Counted from the first letter of the stretch, positions 33,251-42,051 are shown. The stretch: DNA of 64,000 nt from Pseudarthrobacter sp. NamE5 (GCF_005796225.1 NZ_CM016730.1:62001-126000); one strand, 5' to 3'. A program made the numbers and translations. Notes: generated by a model from the sequence alone, not told the origin.

Positions 33251-33379
33251 ATGACTGAGGACGTACCGGCCTCGCTGCGGCCGCCCGTGCCGCTGGCACT
33301 GGCGAAAGCGGTTGAATCGGTGCCGGCTGAGGCGGCGCTCCCCGGCGGCAGCGTCTATGAACCGAAGTGGGACGGTTTT
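33251..33379 (+). pseudogene. ATP-dependent DNA ligase, 5' stump
   Basis: MTEDVPASLRPPVPLALAKA followed by LPGGSVYEPKWDGF is the N-terminus of an ATP-dependent DNA ligase up to and including motif I (EPKWDG, Lys39 being the adenylated residue). The sequence then departs abruptly from the family. Everything after the nucleophile is missing, so no ligase can be made. The break marks a recombination junction. Confidence 0.8.
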
Positions 33380-33542
33380 CTTCTCTGTACTTTGCAAGGG
33401 CGACATCTGGTGCGAGGAAAAACTGTCCGGTTCTGCCTACGAGCTGGGTAAGGCACGTCATGAGAACGTAGTGGTGCTGGAGACAGCCAATGACAAATCT
33501 ATGTCTTGGACATTGCTAGACCGGGGAGAGCATGAGCTTTGA
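33380..33542 (+). pseudogene. 3' remnant of an unidentified gene
   Basis: The frame FSVLCKGDIWCEEKLSGSAY, ELGKARHENVVVLETANDKS, MSWTLLDRGEHEL reads like protein but has no start of its own and overlaps the next gene by 11 bases (GAGCATGAGC). Its 5' part was probably replaced by the ligase fragment. The family is not recognised. Confidence 0.45.
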
Positions 33543-34365
33543 CGGCGTTGAGATGCAGATCTTTGTCGACGAGTTCGAGAAAGAGCTCGAAGGGCAGAGT
33601 GACCGGGGGTTAGTTATCGTCGGAGCCGCTGGCTTGGACGTCGTTCTGGAAGGTCTTCTTAGCGCGTATCTCAACGAGGAGGTTCGGCGTGAAGAGATGT
33701 TCGGTCCGAACGGCCCCCTTGGTGAGTTTTCGTCCAGGATAGAGATGGCGGCAAGCCTGGGCCTGATTTCAAAGAGTGAACGGAGGGAACTTGAACTTGT
33801 GCGGCGCATCAGGAACAAGGCTGCCCACGAGGTGAATGCCACTCTTTCCACTGACTCGCTGCGTGACCTGTGCATGACTCTCGAGCTTGGCAGAAGACTC
33901 TATGCACCAAAGGTGATTCCAGCGGCGGAGTTCCCCGGAGGAACCAGGGGAATACCTGCTGACTTCGACGATCCACGAGTTGTCTTTCCTACGGTGGACC
34001 TAGCCCTGCCCGATGCCACGAATCCGAAAAGCGTCTTTGCCGCTTCAGTCCGAGTCCTGCTGAGGATTCTGGTGGCCCGAACAGCAGCCGTCCCCGCCAA
34101 AACGTGCCCTCCCCCCGATTTCGTGCATCCGGAAGAGCCTCTGGAAAAGTCCATGACGAAGGTTTCATCCCAGCTCGAAGAGGCAGAAACCGTACTGGAG
34201 GAGATGAAGCGCCTGCGAAATCAGCTCAAACAAAACGGTCGTTCAGTGGCGGAGCAAGAGGCTGAAATCGCCGATCTCGAAGCATCATCCCAACAGCTCA
34301 AAACGATGCTGCATGTCGCCGACTATTCAAATGAGGTAATCCGTCGTTCTCGGCTTTCCTCGTAG
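33532..34365 (+). CDS. MltR-like domain protein with C-terminal coiled coil
   Basis: 277 residues. RGLVIVGAAGLDVVLEGLLS, FGPNGPLGEFSSRIEMAASL and GLISKSERRELELVRRIRNK, AAHEVN match the MltR/MltR-like fold (A..LD..L..LL...F...GPL..FS.RI..A..LGLI......L..IR.IRN..AH). Residues ~205-265 form a heptad-rich coiled coil (SMTKVSSQLEEAETVLEEMK; VAEQEAEIADLEASSQQLKT). MltR-like domains occur in regulators and in some defence-associated proteins, so the role here is open. The upstream partner gene is truncated. Confidence 0.72.
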   Translation: MSFDGVEMQIFVDEFEKELEGQSDRGLVIVGAAGLDVVLEGLLSAYLNEEVRREEMFGPNGPLGEFSSRIEMAASLGLISKSERRELELVRRIRNKAAHEVNATLSTDSLRDLCMTLELGRRLYAPKVIPAAEFPGGTRGIPADFDDPRVVFPTVDLALPDATNPKSVFAASVRVLLRILVARTAAVPAKTCPPPDFVHPEEPLEKSMTKVSSQLEEAETVLEEMKRLRNQLKQNGRSVAEQEAEIADLEASSQQLKTMLHVADYSNEVIRRSRLSS

Positions 34366-34487
34366 GGCGCTCCAATGATCGCCGCAACAGGGTCGATCTG
34401 CTGACAGCATTCCTGGGCAATCGCAGCAGGCCTCCTCCCTGCAGTTCATGGAACCTGGTTACTGCCCGGACTCGCTTCCGTGCTTAT

Positions 34488-34880
34488 ATGGCTCCCATGG
34501 GGGAGCGCTTGAACGGTGGCAAATGGTTGGGCTTGGGATTCGTTCTATTGTTCCTGACGGTCATCTCGACGTTCGTAGCCTTTGCTTCCGGATTCGACTG
34601 GGATCCCGACGAACACCCGGTTTCTTATTGGCAAGCAGAAATCTCTGAGCGGCAGTGGACTATGGCTTTCTCCTTGATCATTCCGGCGGCGTCCGCCGCG
34701 ACTGCCGTGGCCTCGATGTTCGCCTTTCCCCGCCGGCCCATCCGGATCGTCGGCGCGTCGCTGGTGACAGTCCTGGCGCTTGCGGCTTTCTTTGCAAGCT
34801 GGTTTCTTGGGGTGGATGCCATCGACTCGGCGAAGTACTGGGCCGAGTATTCAGGGGTGCCTGGCCGTCTGTCGGACTGA
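34488..34880 (+). CDS. small integral membrane protein
   Basis: 130 residues with three helices (LGLGFVLLFLTVISTFVAFA; WTMAFSLIIPAASAATAVAS; IVGASLVTVLALAAFFASWF) and a soluble segment between the first two. The family is not recognised. A second ATG three codons in (34497) is an alternative start. It converges with the paralogue-of-array gene at 34904, whose flanking sequence (ACCGAAGCGATTAGTTG) is shared with 11850-11875. Confidence 0.6.
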   Translation: MAPMGERLNGGKWLGLGFVLLFLTVISTFVAFASGFDWDPDEHPVSYWQAEISERQWTMAFSLIIPAASAATAVASMFAFPRRPIRIVGASLVTVLALAAFFASWFLGVDAIDSAKYWAEYSGVPGRLSD

Positions 34881-34903
34881 CCATTGGGCTAGTACCGAAG
34901 CGA

Positions 34904-35518
34904 TTAGTTGTGAGACGGCACTTGAACGCTGTCGGTGCCACAGGTCAGCTGAAGATCTTCTTTTCGGGCCATGAGGGTGCAAGCATTCGGGTCGAAGACG
35001 TCCGGTGCGGTGTGCCAACCACCACTTCTCTCCCATAAGAAGGATGACTTCTGGCGGAACACGCTGTATGCGCGGCGGTCGAAGCCTGAGTGCTCGATAA
35101 TGACGCTCTCACCGCCCTCCGCCGTGACCTTGCTATAGGTCCCTGAAATCGTGTTCAGTCCGAGGCCCACAAAATACACGAACCACGGCAAAGCTGCTGC
35201 GACCGCTGCCATCACCACCAGTCCAGTAACTAGCCGCCGTAGCCAGGTCCGGGATATTTGTCGCAGGAGCGGAGGTAGCAATAGGGCCAGGCCGGTGACC
35301 GCTGCCGTGCCGCTGATGAGGTGGGCGCCGAATAGGAGACTCCACTCCGGCAGGACGAAGAGCACTTACCAGTTCGGACCCGCTTCCAGCGCACAGGTGG
35401 CACATACGTGGACGGCGACTCCCAGAAGCCCGGAAACCATGGCAGCAGTGATACCCCAGCCGAAGCGGCGCCGGCTCATCTGAAGAGGTTTCGAAAGGGC
35501 TGTTTCAACTACGGTCAT
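34904..35518 (-). pseudogene. membrane protein with in-frame stop (paralogue of 11866-12480)
   Basis: The same length (615 bases) as the array gene at 11866-12480 and highly similar throughout, from MTVVETALSKPLQMSRRRFG to VFRQKSSFLWERSGGW. Codon 51 is TAA at 35366-35368, where the paralogue has TTG (NWLVLFV). Only the N-terminal helix could be made unless translation restarts. It follows the LysM lipoprotein gene by seven bases instead of a sigma/anti-sigma pair. Confidence 0.85.
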
Positions 35519-35524
35519 TGCAGC

Positions 35525-36577
35525 TTAGAGGCCTGGTTTGTTGATGGGCTTGTCCAGCGCGAGGCTTATGGTCTGTCCGGGTGCTAATTCGCCGGTTGGC
35601 AGGTCAACAGCTTCGTACCAGGTTCCGCCCGTGCCGGTGGTCGGGCGATTCGCTGCTCTCAGATCGGTGATGCTGAATCGGAATGAGATCTGGCGCTCGG
35701 TGTCACCGGGGGCGGTGATGTAGGTGAGTGGAATACCTTCAGCGTCGGAAGTGAACGTGCCCTGTGCACCTTCGATCTTGAGTTCGCCGGGGATCAGCCG
35801 CAGTTTGCTTCCCGCCGGGATAGGCTCGTTTGCCGCGAGTGAAGGGTTGTAAAGCAGGATCTGTTCGGTCGTGGAGCGGAATTGGTATCCGAGGCTATCG
35901 AACGAGTCACCATCCACGGTGGTGTAATAGACGGCTTGGCCGAACGAGTTGGTGACTGTTTTTCCCTTGCCCGATCGGCTGTCCACCGGGTTCTTTTGAA
36001 GCTGGATCGTTTGCCCGGCTTGGATGAAGTAGGTACCGCCCTTTTCGTAGGTGAAGGGGACTTTGTTTGCCTCTGCCAGCTGCTCTTTTGTGAGGTTGAA
36101 TCGGTAGGTGATACCGCCGAGGGTGTCCTCAGGTGTGACTACATAACTCGTGGGGATCCCATTTGTGTCGGTTGTTGCGGTACCCTTGGCGCCATTCATG
36201 GGCCCGTCCGGAATTAGCCGCAGCTTTGTGCCCGGCGTTAACGTCGTCCCTGGCTGCAGTCCGTTGAATTCGGCAACCTTCGCTTCGGAAAGTTTGTATG
36301 TGGCAGCTATTTTGGCAAGAGTGTCGCCCGAGACTGTGGTGTAGAAGTCGACGTTCCCGAAAGAATCGGCGTGGATTTCTCCGCCCAGAGAAGACCGTGA
36401 ATCAGCCGCGCCTACCGACGAAACCGGCGCGGCAGTCGATGCCGCTGCGGAAGAGGGCTCAGCCGAGTAGGTGCATGACGTGAGTCCCACCGGCAGGACT
36501 AAAAGGCATGCGGCGATCGACCATGCGGTCGATTCCTTACGCGACTTTGAAGCACCAACAAATTTCGGCACGAGCAT
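35525..36577 (-). CDS. LysM-domain lipoprotein
   Basis: 350 residues. The signal peptide has a lipobox (LLVLPVGLTSC). Three related segments follow, each with a LysM-like strand-helix pattern: YTTVSGDTLAKIAATYKLSE, YVVTPEDTLGGITYRFNLTK and YTTVDGDSFDSLGYQFRSTT, each preceding LTPGTKLRLIP- or IPAGSKLRLIP-type ends, and a fourth degenerate one. It would bind peptidoglycan or chitin-type glycans outside the cell. It is probably transcribed with the broken membrane gene downstream. Confidence 0.85.
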   Translation of the reverse strand: MLVPKFVGASKSRKESTAWSIAACLLVLPVGLTSCTYSAEPSSAAASTAAPVSSVGAADSRSSLGGEIHADSFGNVDFYTTVSGDTLAKIAATYKLSEAKVAEFNGLQPGTTLTPGTKLRLIPDGPMNGAKGTATTDTNGIPTSYVVTPEDTLGGITYRFNLTKEQLAEANKVPFTYEKGGTYFIQAGQTIQLQKNPVDSRSGKGKTVTNSFGQAVYYTTVDGDSFDSLGYQFRSTTEQILLYNPSLAANEPIPAGSKLRLIPGELKIEGAQGTFTSDAEGIPLTYITAPGDTERQISFRFSITDLRAANRPTTGTGGTWYEAVDLPTGELAPGQTISLALDKPINKPGL

Positions 36578-36697
36578 TCCCCCAGAAAGTCCCGCTCAAA
36601 ACGGGAAGTAGAGTCCAACAGACCAGATAGAGCCTAGTTGATCGTTTTGGCATTCACGGAGGTTCCGGAGCGGGAGCCCATTGAGGTCGGGCTTCCC

Positions 36698-37951
36698 TCA
36701 AGCCTGGCCGCCGTTGACACGGACTGGTCCGGGTGATCCGGTCATTTCGTCGCGTCGGCGACGAAGGTGCACCAAGTTCTCCTCGAGGGCTTTGACCTCG
36801 CCCAGCCACTGGTGCTGCCTGGCTTCGTCCAGGCGGGCTTCGGCGTTCGCGGTCATGTCCTCGACTCGTCCTGCTTGTGCGGGATCGACCTGCAGGAACC
36901 GGCACTTGACACAGGCGTGCTCGTGCACGCAGGGGGTGGCGTAGGGCCGGTGACAGGTCCCCAGAGCGACCCGGCGCAGGAGGAAGTGTTGCTCGAACTC
37001 TTGCCATTCATCCGATGATGCCGCGCGCAGTTCATGGCCGGGACGGCTTTGTCTGCGGCGTTCAATAAAGGCATGGTGGGCCTGGATGACGTGCTCGGGG
37101 AACACCGCCGTGTAGCCGCGGGTGGTTTCCAGGTCCAGGTGCCCAAGGAGGGTGGAGACGATATGCAGCGGTAGGTTCGAGCCTACGAGCTCGGTAACGA
37201 AGAGCCTTCGAAAATCGTGGGGTGTGAAAGTCACGGGCATGCCGCCATCGCTGAGCCCCGCGTGGGAGGCGATGCCGATGAGTAGCTTCCGAACGTAGTG
37301 GTTGGACAGAACGTTTTGTGTGGGCCCGACCAGCCGGGCGAACAGGTGAGGCAGGCGTTCGCTAAAGGTTTTGTCGTTGGGATCAAATCGAGTGGAGAGC
37401 GGAACGGATTGGCCGATGCCGCGGGCCCGGCGCTGCACCTCGACGAGGATTTTGACCAGTTCAGGGGACATTGGGATCAGTCGTTCCTGGTCAGTCTTGG
37501 ATGGCACGATGTGCAGAAGCGGCACGATGGTGTTGGTTGTGGGAGCCACATAGTGGCGGAGCGACAGTTGGGTCAGCTCCAGCAGTTCTTCGATCCGAAC
37601 GCCGGTTTCCTTGAGGGTTGATGCCACCGCCCAGCCCCAAAAACTGTCAGCCTCGACAGAGGTGACGTCGGCCCGTTTTCCCACCGGAACAGGCGGTCTG
37701 GAACCTGTCTCGGCGTCTACCACCTCTGCCCAAATCCTGGCGCGAGTGTTCGATTTTTTGTGCACGGGCGGGTCGTGGCGCCGATATGTCACCCCGTCGA
37801 CGGTGTACGTCTCCGAAATGGGCGGCGGCCAGGTGCGTTCGAGCAGGCGATTTCCTTTTTCCTTCAGGTCTTCAGCGGAGCTCAAGAACGCCGGCACAGT
37901 CCACCCCAATGACGTTGGGCGGTTCTGCGCAACAAGAGGCAACGCGGCCAC
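36698..37951 (-). CDS. tyrosine recombinase with IS110-derived N-terminus
   Basis: 417 residues. The catalytic domain has an Arg in TGVRIEELLELTQLSLRHYV, HDFRRLFVTE (HxxR), LLGHLDLETT and RGYTAVFPEH with the Tyr nucleophile. A Cys-rich tail (CVHEHACVKCRFLQVDPAQA) follows, as in actinobacterial transposon recombinases. The first ~20 codons (MAALPLVAQNRPTSLGWTV) correspond to the start of the IS110 transposase (VAALTLVAQTRP), and upstream DNA is the IS110 end. So the original N-terminus was lost and a chimeric start created; the enzyme probably lacks its full core-binding domain. Confidence 0.85.
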   Translation of the reverse strand: MAALPLVAQNRPTSLGWTVPAFLSSAEDLKEKGNRLLERTWPPPISETYTVDGVTYRRHDPPVHKKSNTRARIWAEVVDAETGSRPPVPVGKRADVTSVEADSFWGWAVASTLKETGVRIEELLELTQLSLRHYVAPTTNTIVPLLHIVPSKTDQERLIPMSPELVKILVEVQRRARGIGQSVPLSTRFDPNDKTFSERLPHLFARLVGPTQNVLSNHYVRKLLIGIASHAGLSDGGMPVTFTPHDFRRLFVTELVGSNLPLHIVSTLLGHLDLETTRGYTAVFPEHVIQAHHAFIERRRQSRPGHELRAASSDEWQEFEQHFLLRRVALGTCHRPYATPCVHEHACVKCRFLQVDPAQAGRVEDMTANAEARLDEARQHQWLGEVKALEENLVHLRRRRDEMTGSPGPVRVNGGQA

Positions 37952-38240
37952 CCTCCTTCCTTATCCAACGGTCAAAGACGGGTCGCATCACGACCGGTGC
38001 TGGTTCCTGGGAAGAGTCACTTCGAGGCAAAACTGTGATGAGCCACAACCTGCAGAGGCTGGGCAAGCTTCTAATCAAGCCACCGACGTGGGACAGGCCA
38101 ACGCCGGCCGCTCCACCCTGCGCGGACAAATCGGGGGAAACGCACCCTAAGGGGCAATTGTTTTTTCGAGTCACGCAGCAAGCAGAACAACCGGCACCAA
38201 CACTGCCAGTCAGTCCCAGACCAACCACTGAAAGACTCAC
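37898..38240. mobile_element. IS110 end remnant
   Basis: Matches the first codons and the upstream non-coding region of the IS110 copy at 25925-27290, with scattered differences. The rest of the transposase is absent. It supplies the start of the chimeric recombinase gene to its left and joins a leader-repeat fragment to its right, exactly as the intact copy joins L5. Confidence 0.82.
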
Positions 38241-38441
38241 AGTTGTTTTTTTGGCTGCTGGCGGAGCTGTGCCCGACGGAGGCCCGTCTACCCGCAAGGG
38301 CGAAGGGCGGGAAATTCCTGGAGGGGAATTTCCTTCCGGCGCTCCTGCGTCGTGTCTACGACGTTCTTTGGCTGCTGTTCTTCGGATCGTACGTGCCCGC
38401 TCCACCCCATCTAGCCCCTCCTTCGGCGGGGCCTGCAGACC
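38241..38441. repeat. rearranged leader repeat, copy L7
   Basis: The left half (GCTGCTGGCGGAGCTGTGCC to GGCGGGAAATTCCTGG) is in one orientation. The right half (GGAATTTCCTTCCGGCGCTC to CCTTCGGCGGGGCCTGCAG) is inverted relative to L5. An inversion between the two halves, meeting near the GGAAATTCC palindromes, explains this. Confidence 0.7.
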
Positions 38442-39023
38442 GTGGTTGATGCTTTGAAGATTGGTGACCGCCCGGCCCACATCGCTACCAGGGAAGAAGC
38501 GGGCCATTGGGAAGGTGATCTCGTCATGGGGAAGGGAAACAAATCAGCGATAGTGACGCTGGTGGAACGCTCTTCGAGGCTCCTCGTTGCCTTTGCGCTC
38601 CGCCCTGGAAACAGATCCGATAATATGCATGACCAGCTCATTGAGGCCATGGGGGTCCTGCCGGCCACGCTGAGAAGGACGTTGACGTGGGACCGGGGCT
38701 CCGAGATGGCCAAGCATGCCGAAGTCACCGCCGCGCTGGGAACGCTCGTCTACTTCTATGATCCGGCCAGCCCCTGGCAACGTGCTTCGAACGAGAACGC
38801 CAATGGACTGCTCCGCCAGTACTTCCGGAAGGGAGATGATCTGAGCGCAGTTGAACCGGCTCATGTCCTGTTCGCAGCTGAGAAGATCAACAGCCGACCA
38901 AGGGCAGTCCTGAATTGGTCCAGCGCATCCGCCAGGTTCGCGGTGTATGCGGCTGCTGCTAAGTCCGCAGACGCAATCGACGCTCCACTTCAGGACCACA
39001 GTCTCGGAAGGCAAGTGTCTTGA
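38442..39023 (+). pseudogene. IS30-family transposase, 3' fragment
   Basis: 193 codons matching the C-terminal half of the transposase at 31039-32401 (VDALKIGDRPAHIATREEAG, EGDLVMGKGNKSAIVTLVER, TWDRGSEMAKHAEVTAALGT, RASNENANGLLRQYF). It keeps all three catalytic acids but lacks the DNA-binding domain. The reading frame is intact where the other copy is shifted. Confidence 0.85.
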
Positions 39024-39044
39024 GGTGGAAAGGGCTTGAGACAC
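39015..39044. repeat. A-like inverted repeat (S15)
   Basis: GTGTCTTGAG and CTTGAGACAC form a near-perfect repeat with a ten-base centre. The arms share GTGTCTTGA with S1 at 6984. It marks the right limit of the accessory DNA, next to the zinc regulon. Confidence 0.5.
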
Positions 39045-39107
39045 CTGATCAAATAATGAGTCCGGGACGGGAGGTAAGCGGCTACCCCTGGCCCTGCTGG
39101 TGTTCGT

Positions 39108-39230
39108 TTAGCCCTGCCGGGCCTTCATGCCGGGGTTCTTCTTATTGATGACGAAGGTGCGCCCGCGGCGGCGGACGATCTGGGCGCCAGCTATCTTCTT
39201 CAGTGCCCGCAATGAGTTTCGTACTTTCAT
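39108..39230 (-). CDS. rpmJ: 50S ribosomal protein L36, zinc-free form
   Basis: 40 residues, [20 protein letters not shown] then [20 protein letters not shown]. It has the L36 fold but none of the four zinc-binding Cys/His residues, so it is the C-minus paralogue made when zinc is scarce. Its ATG overlaps the COG0523 gene stop (ATGA), and that gene is preceded by a Zur-type operator. The copy would let cells release zinc from ribosomes. Confidence 0.9.
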   Translation of the reverse strand: MKVRNSLRALKKIAGAQIVRRRGRTFVINKKNPGMKARQG

Positions 39231-40354
39231 AAATTGCTCCTCAGGTGTGTTTCGGTTTCATGGTTGAGTTCAAAGGGATCATCAAACGAAGTGGCAGTTG
39301 CGGACATCTCTGCGTCGCTCAGTTCGCACTCCTTGAGGAGTGCGGCGATTTCAGCGGCATCGACGTCTTCGCCGGTGACGGCTAGAACGGTTCCCCGGTC
39401 GCCGTGTTCGGGATGCCAGTCCAGCACGATGTCGGGTCCGCCTGGAGGGACGGTAAGCAGGGGTTTTCGGTCAGCCTGCCAGGGCCCGGTGTTTTCCAGC
39501 CAGACCCGTGTGCCGATGCCCTGGATTGCAATCTTGCACGCAGGCGCTGACGCTACCCAAAGCCGGCCCCGCAACCAGCAGGAGCCTTCTGCAAGGGCAG
39601 CGAGTGCATGGCGGAAGCGGCCCGGGTGCAGGGGCCGCTCAACACGTTGCACCACCGTGGAAAAAGGAGATGAAGATTTGGCAGGGACCCTCACTGATCC
39701 GGGCAGGGTCCGGGCTGTCGATTCTGCCAGGTTGTGCCGGCCCAGCCAGATAGGCCCTTCGCTGTCTGCGACGACCGCATGTGGGGCGAGCTCTTTGATC
39801 AGCTGGGTACCGCGGGTTCGTGCTGCTGGGTCCACCGGAACCAGTGCCGGCTCTGCCAGCATCACGGTGTCGGTGAATGACAGCTCACCCATCAGGAATT
39901 CCCCTGGCGTTCGGTCATCCGCCGGCACAGGAGTGAAGCCAGACTCGAAAAGGGTGTGACGATCCCAGATCTGGTCCTCCAGTGCGTCAGGGGCGCAGGC
40001 CAGAACGACCGAATCGAGGGTCAAGGAATGCCCAAGGCCCTTTAGGAGCGCGTGCATCGCCATCGATGACGCCACGGCGGGCGGAAGGCCCAGGATGATG
40101 TGCGACCCCGATGTCCCCAGCCGCGTCACAGCAGGTATGACATCAAGCCGTACCGTGCAGCTCAGGCAGCCGTGTTCCAGGACTGACTCCTCACGCTCAA
40201 CGCAGCGGCCGTCCTTGAAGACCCGACGGATCACAACACCGTTCTCGAGCAGATCATGAAAGACAACTAGCGCACCCGGGGACTCCGCAGCCAGAACGGC
40301 GCAGGCCTTTTGCCGGGAAAAAACATCCAACGAACTCACAACAGTGACAAGCAT
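39227..40354 (-). CDS. COG0523/CobW-like protein with degenerate P-loop
   Basis: 375 residues. The family CxCC site is present as [12 protein letters not shown], with FNP-type and C-terminal CobW_C features ([33 protein letters not shown]). The N-terminus, [20 protein letters not shown], replaces the usual GxxGxGKTT Walker A, so GTP binding is doubtful. This is a recurrent actinobacterial variant within zinc regulons, probably involved in zinc handling. It is translationally coupled to the zinc-free L36 gene. Confidence 0.85.
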   Translation of the reverse strand: MLVTVVSSLDVFSRQKACAVLAAESPGALVVFHDLLENGVVIRRVFKDGRCVEREESVLEHGCLSCTVRLDVIPAVTRLGTSGSHIILGLPPAVASSMAMHALLKGLGHSLTLDSVVLACAPDALEDQIWDRHTLFESGFTPVPADDRTPGEFLMGELSFTDTVMLAEPALVPVDPAARTRGTQLIKELAPHAVVADSEGPIWLGRHNLAESTARTLPGSVRVPAKSSSPFSTVVQRVERPLHPGRFRHALAALAEGSCWLRGRLWVASAPACKIAIQGIGTRVWLENTGPWQADRKPLLTVPPGGPDIVLDWHPEHGDRGTVLAVTGEDVDAAEIAALLKECELSDAEMSATATSFDDPFELNHETETHLRSNL

Positions 40355-40364
40355 GACTACAACC

Positions 40365-40389
40365 CTACATGAGAACGTTTCTCATGTAG
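40365..40389. promoter_or_regulatory. Zur-type operator
   Basis: A perfect 25 bp palindrome: CTACATGAGAA, CGT, TTCTCATGTAG. The core TGAGAA-N3-TTCTCA fits Fur-family (Zur) boxes. It lies 11 bases upstream of the COG0523 start, where a repressor would block transcription. Confidence 0.8.
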
Positions 40390-40464
40390 ACGCGAGAGCA
40401 TCCCAGCTCCCAGCAAAGTTGGGAAATGTAGTTGGCGGGCGGCCCTAACCGGACAGCAGATGAC

Positions 40465-41106
40465 TCAGGAGAGTCGCCTACCGGCATCCAGAGTGACGAC
40501 GTAGTCCGCAGCAGCAATGGAATCCTGATCGTGACTGACGCAGGCGACGGCCACGCCGCGGCGTGCTTCCTCGGCGAGCATGGCTCGGGTGCGTTTTCGG
40601 CTTTCGGCATCCAGCCCGGCCGCGGGCTCATCAAGAAGAAAGATCCTCGCATGGCGGGCAATACCCTGCGCAAGCAACGCCCGCTGGCGCTGGCCCCCGG
40701 AAAGGCTACCGAAGGGCGCGTCCGCAAGACTGGCGAGCTGGACCCGGTCCAGAGCTTCTGCAACCCGATCCTTGCGCTCCGTGGCACCGATCCTGGAGGA
40801 AGGGCGAGACGACGCACCCCAGGTGCCCATCAGCACGACGTCATGGACGGTGAGGGGCAGCGCGTCAGGAGTTGCCACCCGCTGGACCACCAACGCGACC
40901 TCGTCTGCGCGCATCACGGTCCCCGCCTGCGGGGCGCGGACGCCTGCGAGGATTTCGATCAGCGTGGACTTTCCGGCACCGTTAGGCCCGGCAATGGCGG
41001 TCACGGTACCCCACCGCAGGTCCAGATCGACACCTTGAAGAACAGGAAGGTCGCCGAAGCTGTAGGACACGTCCTGCGCACGAAGAGCATAGTCAGAATT
41101 AAGCAC
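40465..41106 (-). CDS. aztA: zinc ABC transporter ATP-binding protein
   Basis: 213 residues from a GTG at 41106. Walker A is GPNGAGKST, the signature LSGGQRQRALLAQGIA and Walker B RIFLLDEPAAGLDA; the H-loop is VSHD. It is short, as AztA/ZnuC proteins are. It is divergent from the permease gene with only 55 bases between starts, sharing a Zur-like box. Naming as AztA rests on the AztD and AztC homologues in the same locus. Confidence 0.88.
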   Translation of the reverse strand: MLNSDYALRAQDVSYSFGDLPVLQGVDLDLRWGTVTAIAGPNGAGKSTLIEILAGVRAPQAGTVMRADEVALVVQRVATPDALPLTVHDVVLMGTWGASSRPSSRIGATERKDRVAEALDRVQLASLADAPFGSLSGGQRQRALLAQGIARHARIFLLDEPAAGLDAESRKRTRAMLAEEARRGVAVACVSHDQDSIAAADYVVTLDAGRRLS

Positions 41107-41126
41107 GTTCCACTCTAAAGCCTTTT

Positions 41127-41141
41127 TGATAATAAGTCTCA
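41127..41141. promoter_or_regulatory. second Zur-like box
   Basis: TGATAATAAGTCTCA, five of seven arm positions paired, between the divergent aztA and aztB starts. Weaker than the box at 40365. Confidence 0.5.
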
Positions 41142-41161
41142 ATAACATCTACAGTGATCAG

Positions 41162-42049
41162 GTGCACTGGCTTACTTACCCATTCACCACTGATTTCTTC
41201 CTTCGGGCGCTGCTCGGCGGTTCCCTCGTAGCCGTCATCTGCGGGGTGGTAGGAACCTGGGTTGTTATCAGGGGCATGGCTTTCCTCGGTGAAGCAATTG
41301 GCCATGGAATGCTCCCGGGCGTGGCCGTTGCAACGATTGCCGGGGCTCCAGCCGTCGTGGGTGGTGCGGCAAGTGCCATCGTCATGACTGCGCTGATCAG
41401 CGCTCTGCAGCGGCGGGGCCGCCTGTCCTATGACACGAGCATTGGCATGCTTTTCGTCGCGATGCTCTCCCTCGGGGTCATTATCGTGTCCCACTCGCGG
41501 TCCTTCGCCACCGACGCAACGGCCATGCTGTTTGGAGACATCCTTGCAATGAACGACGGTGACCTGATCGGCCTGCTTAGCGCCGCGGCAGTGACAGTGC
41601 TGATCGCGGCAGCCCTGCACCGCAGCTTCGTGGCTGCTGCCTTCGATGCCCGCATTGCCCAGACCTTGGGGCTCCGACCCCACACAGCTCAGCTGGCACT
41701 GGTTGGCCTGGTCACCCTCGCCGTCGTCTCTTCCTATCAGGCTGTCGGATCTCTGTTGGTGGTCGGCCTGCTCCTGGCCCCAGCCGTCGCAGCCGCCCCC
41801 TGGACGTTCAGGATCCCCGCCCGCATGATCACCGCCTCCGCTTTCGGCGTACTCGCCGTAGGCCTGGGCCTTCTCTGTTCCTGGTACGCCGGTACCGCTG
41901 CTGGAGCTTCCATCGCCGCTGCCGCCATCGCCCTCGCTGTCATCTCAACGCTGACGTCACATCTCATCGTGTGGATGCGGCGGCGGGCGGCAACACCAGC
42001 CCTGGACCTGGCCCCCCTTCCCGTTTCCGCGTCTCCCTCTGGAAAGTAG
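41162..42049 (+). CDS. aztB: zinc ABC transporter permease
   Basis: 295 residues from a GTG at 41162 (MHWLTYPFTTDFFLRALLGG). A TTG at 41126 would overlap the Zur-like box and is less likely. Eight or nine hydrophobic segments, with the ZnuB/MntB-type motifs GEAIGHGMLPGVAVA and AVGSLLVVGLLLAPAVAAAP. It passes Zn(II) across the membrane together with AztA and AztC. The next gene begins two bases after the stop. Confidence 0.88.
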   Translation: MHWLTYPFTTDFFLRALLGGSLVAVICGVVGTWVVIRGMAFLGEAIGHGMLPGVAVATIAGAPAVVGGAASAIVMTALISALQRRGRLSYDTSIGMLFVAMLSLGVIIVSHSRSFATDATAMLFGDILAMNDGDLIGLLSAAAVTVLIAAALHRSFVAAAFDARIAQTLGLRPHTAQLALVGLVTLAVVSSYQAVGSLLVVGLLLAPAVAAAPWTFRIPARMITASAFGVLAVGLGLLCSWYAGTAAGASIAAAAIALAVISTLTSHLIVWMRRRAATPALDLAPLPVSASPSGK

Positions 42050-42051
42050 CA

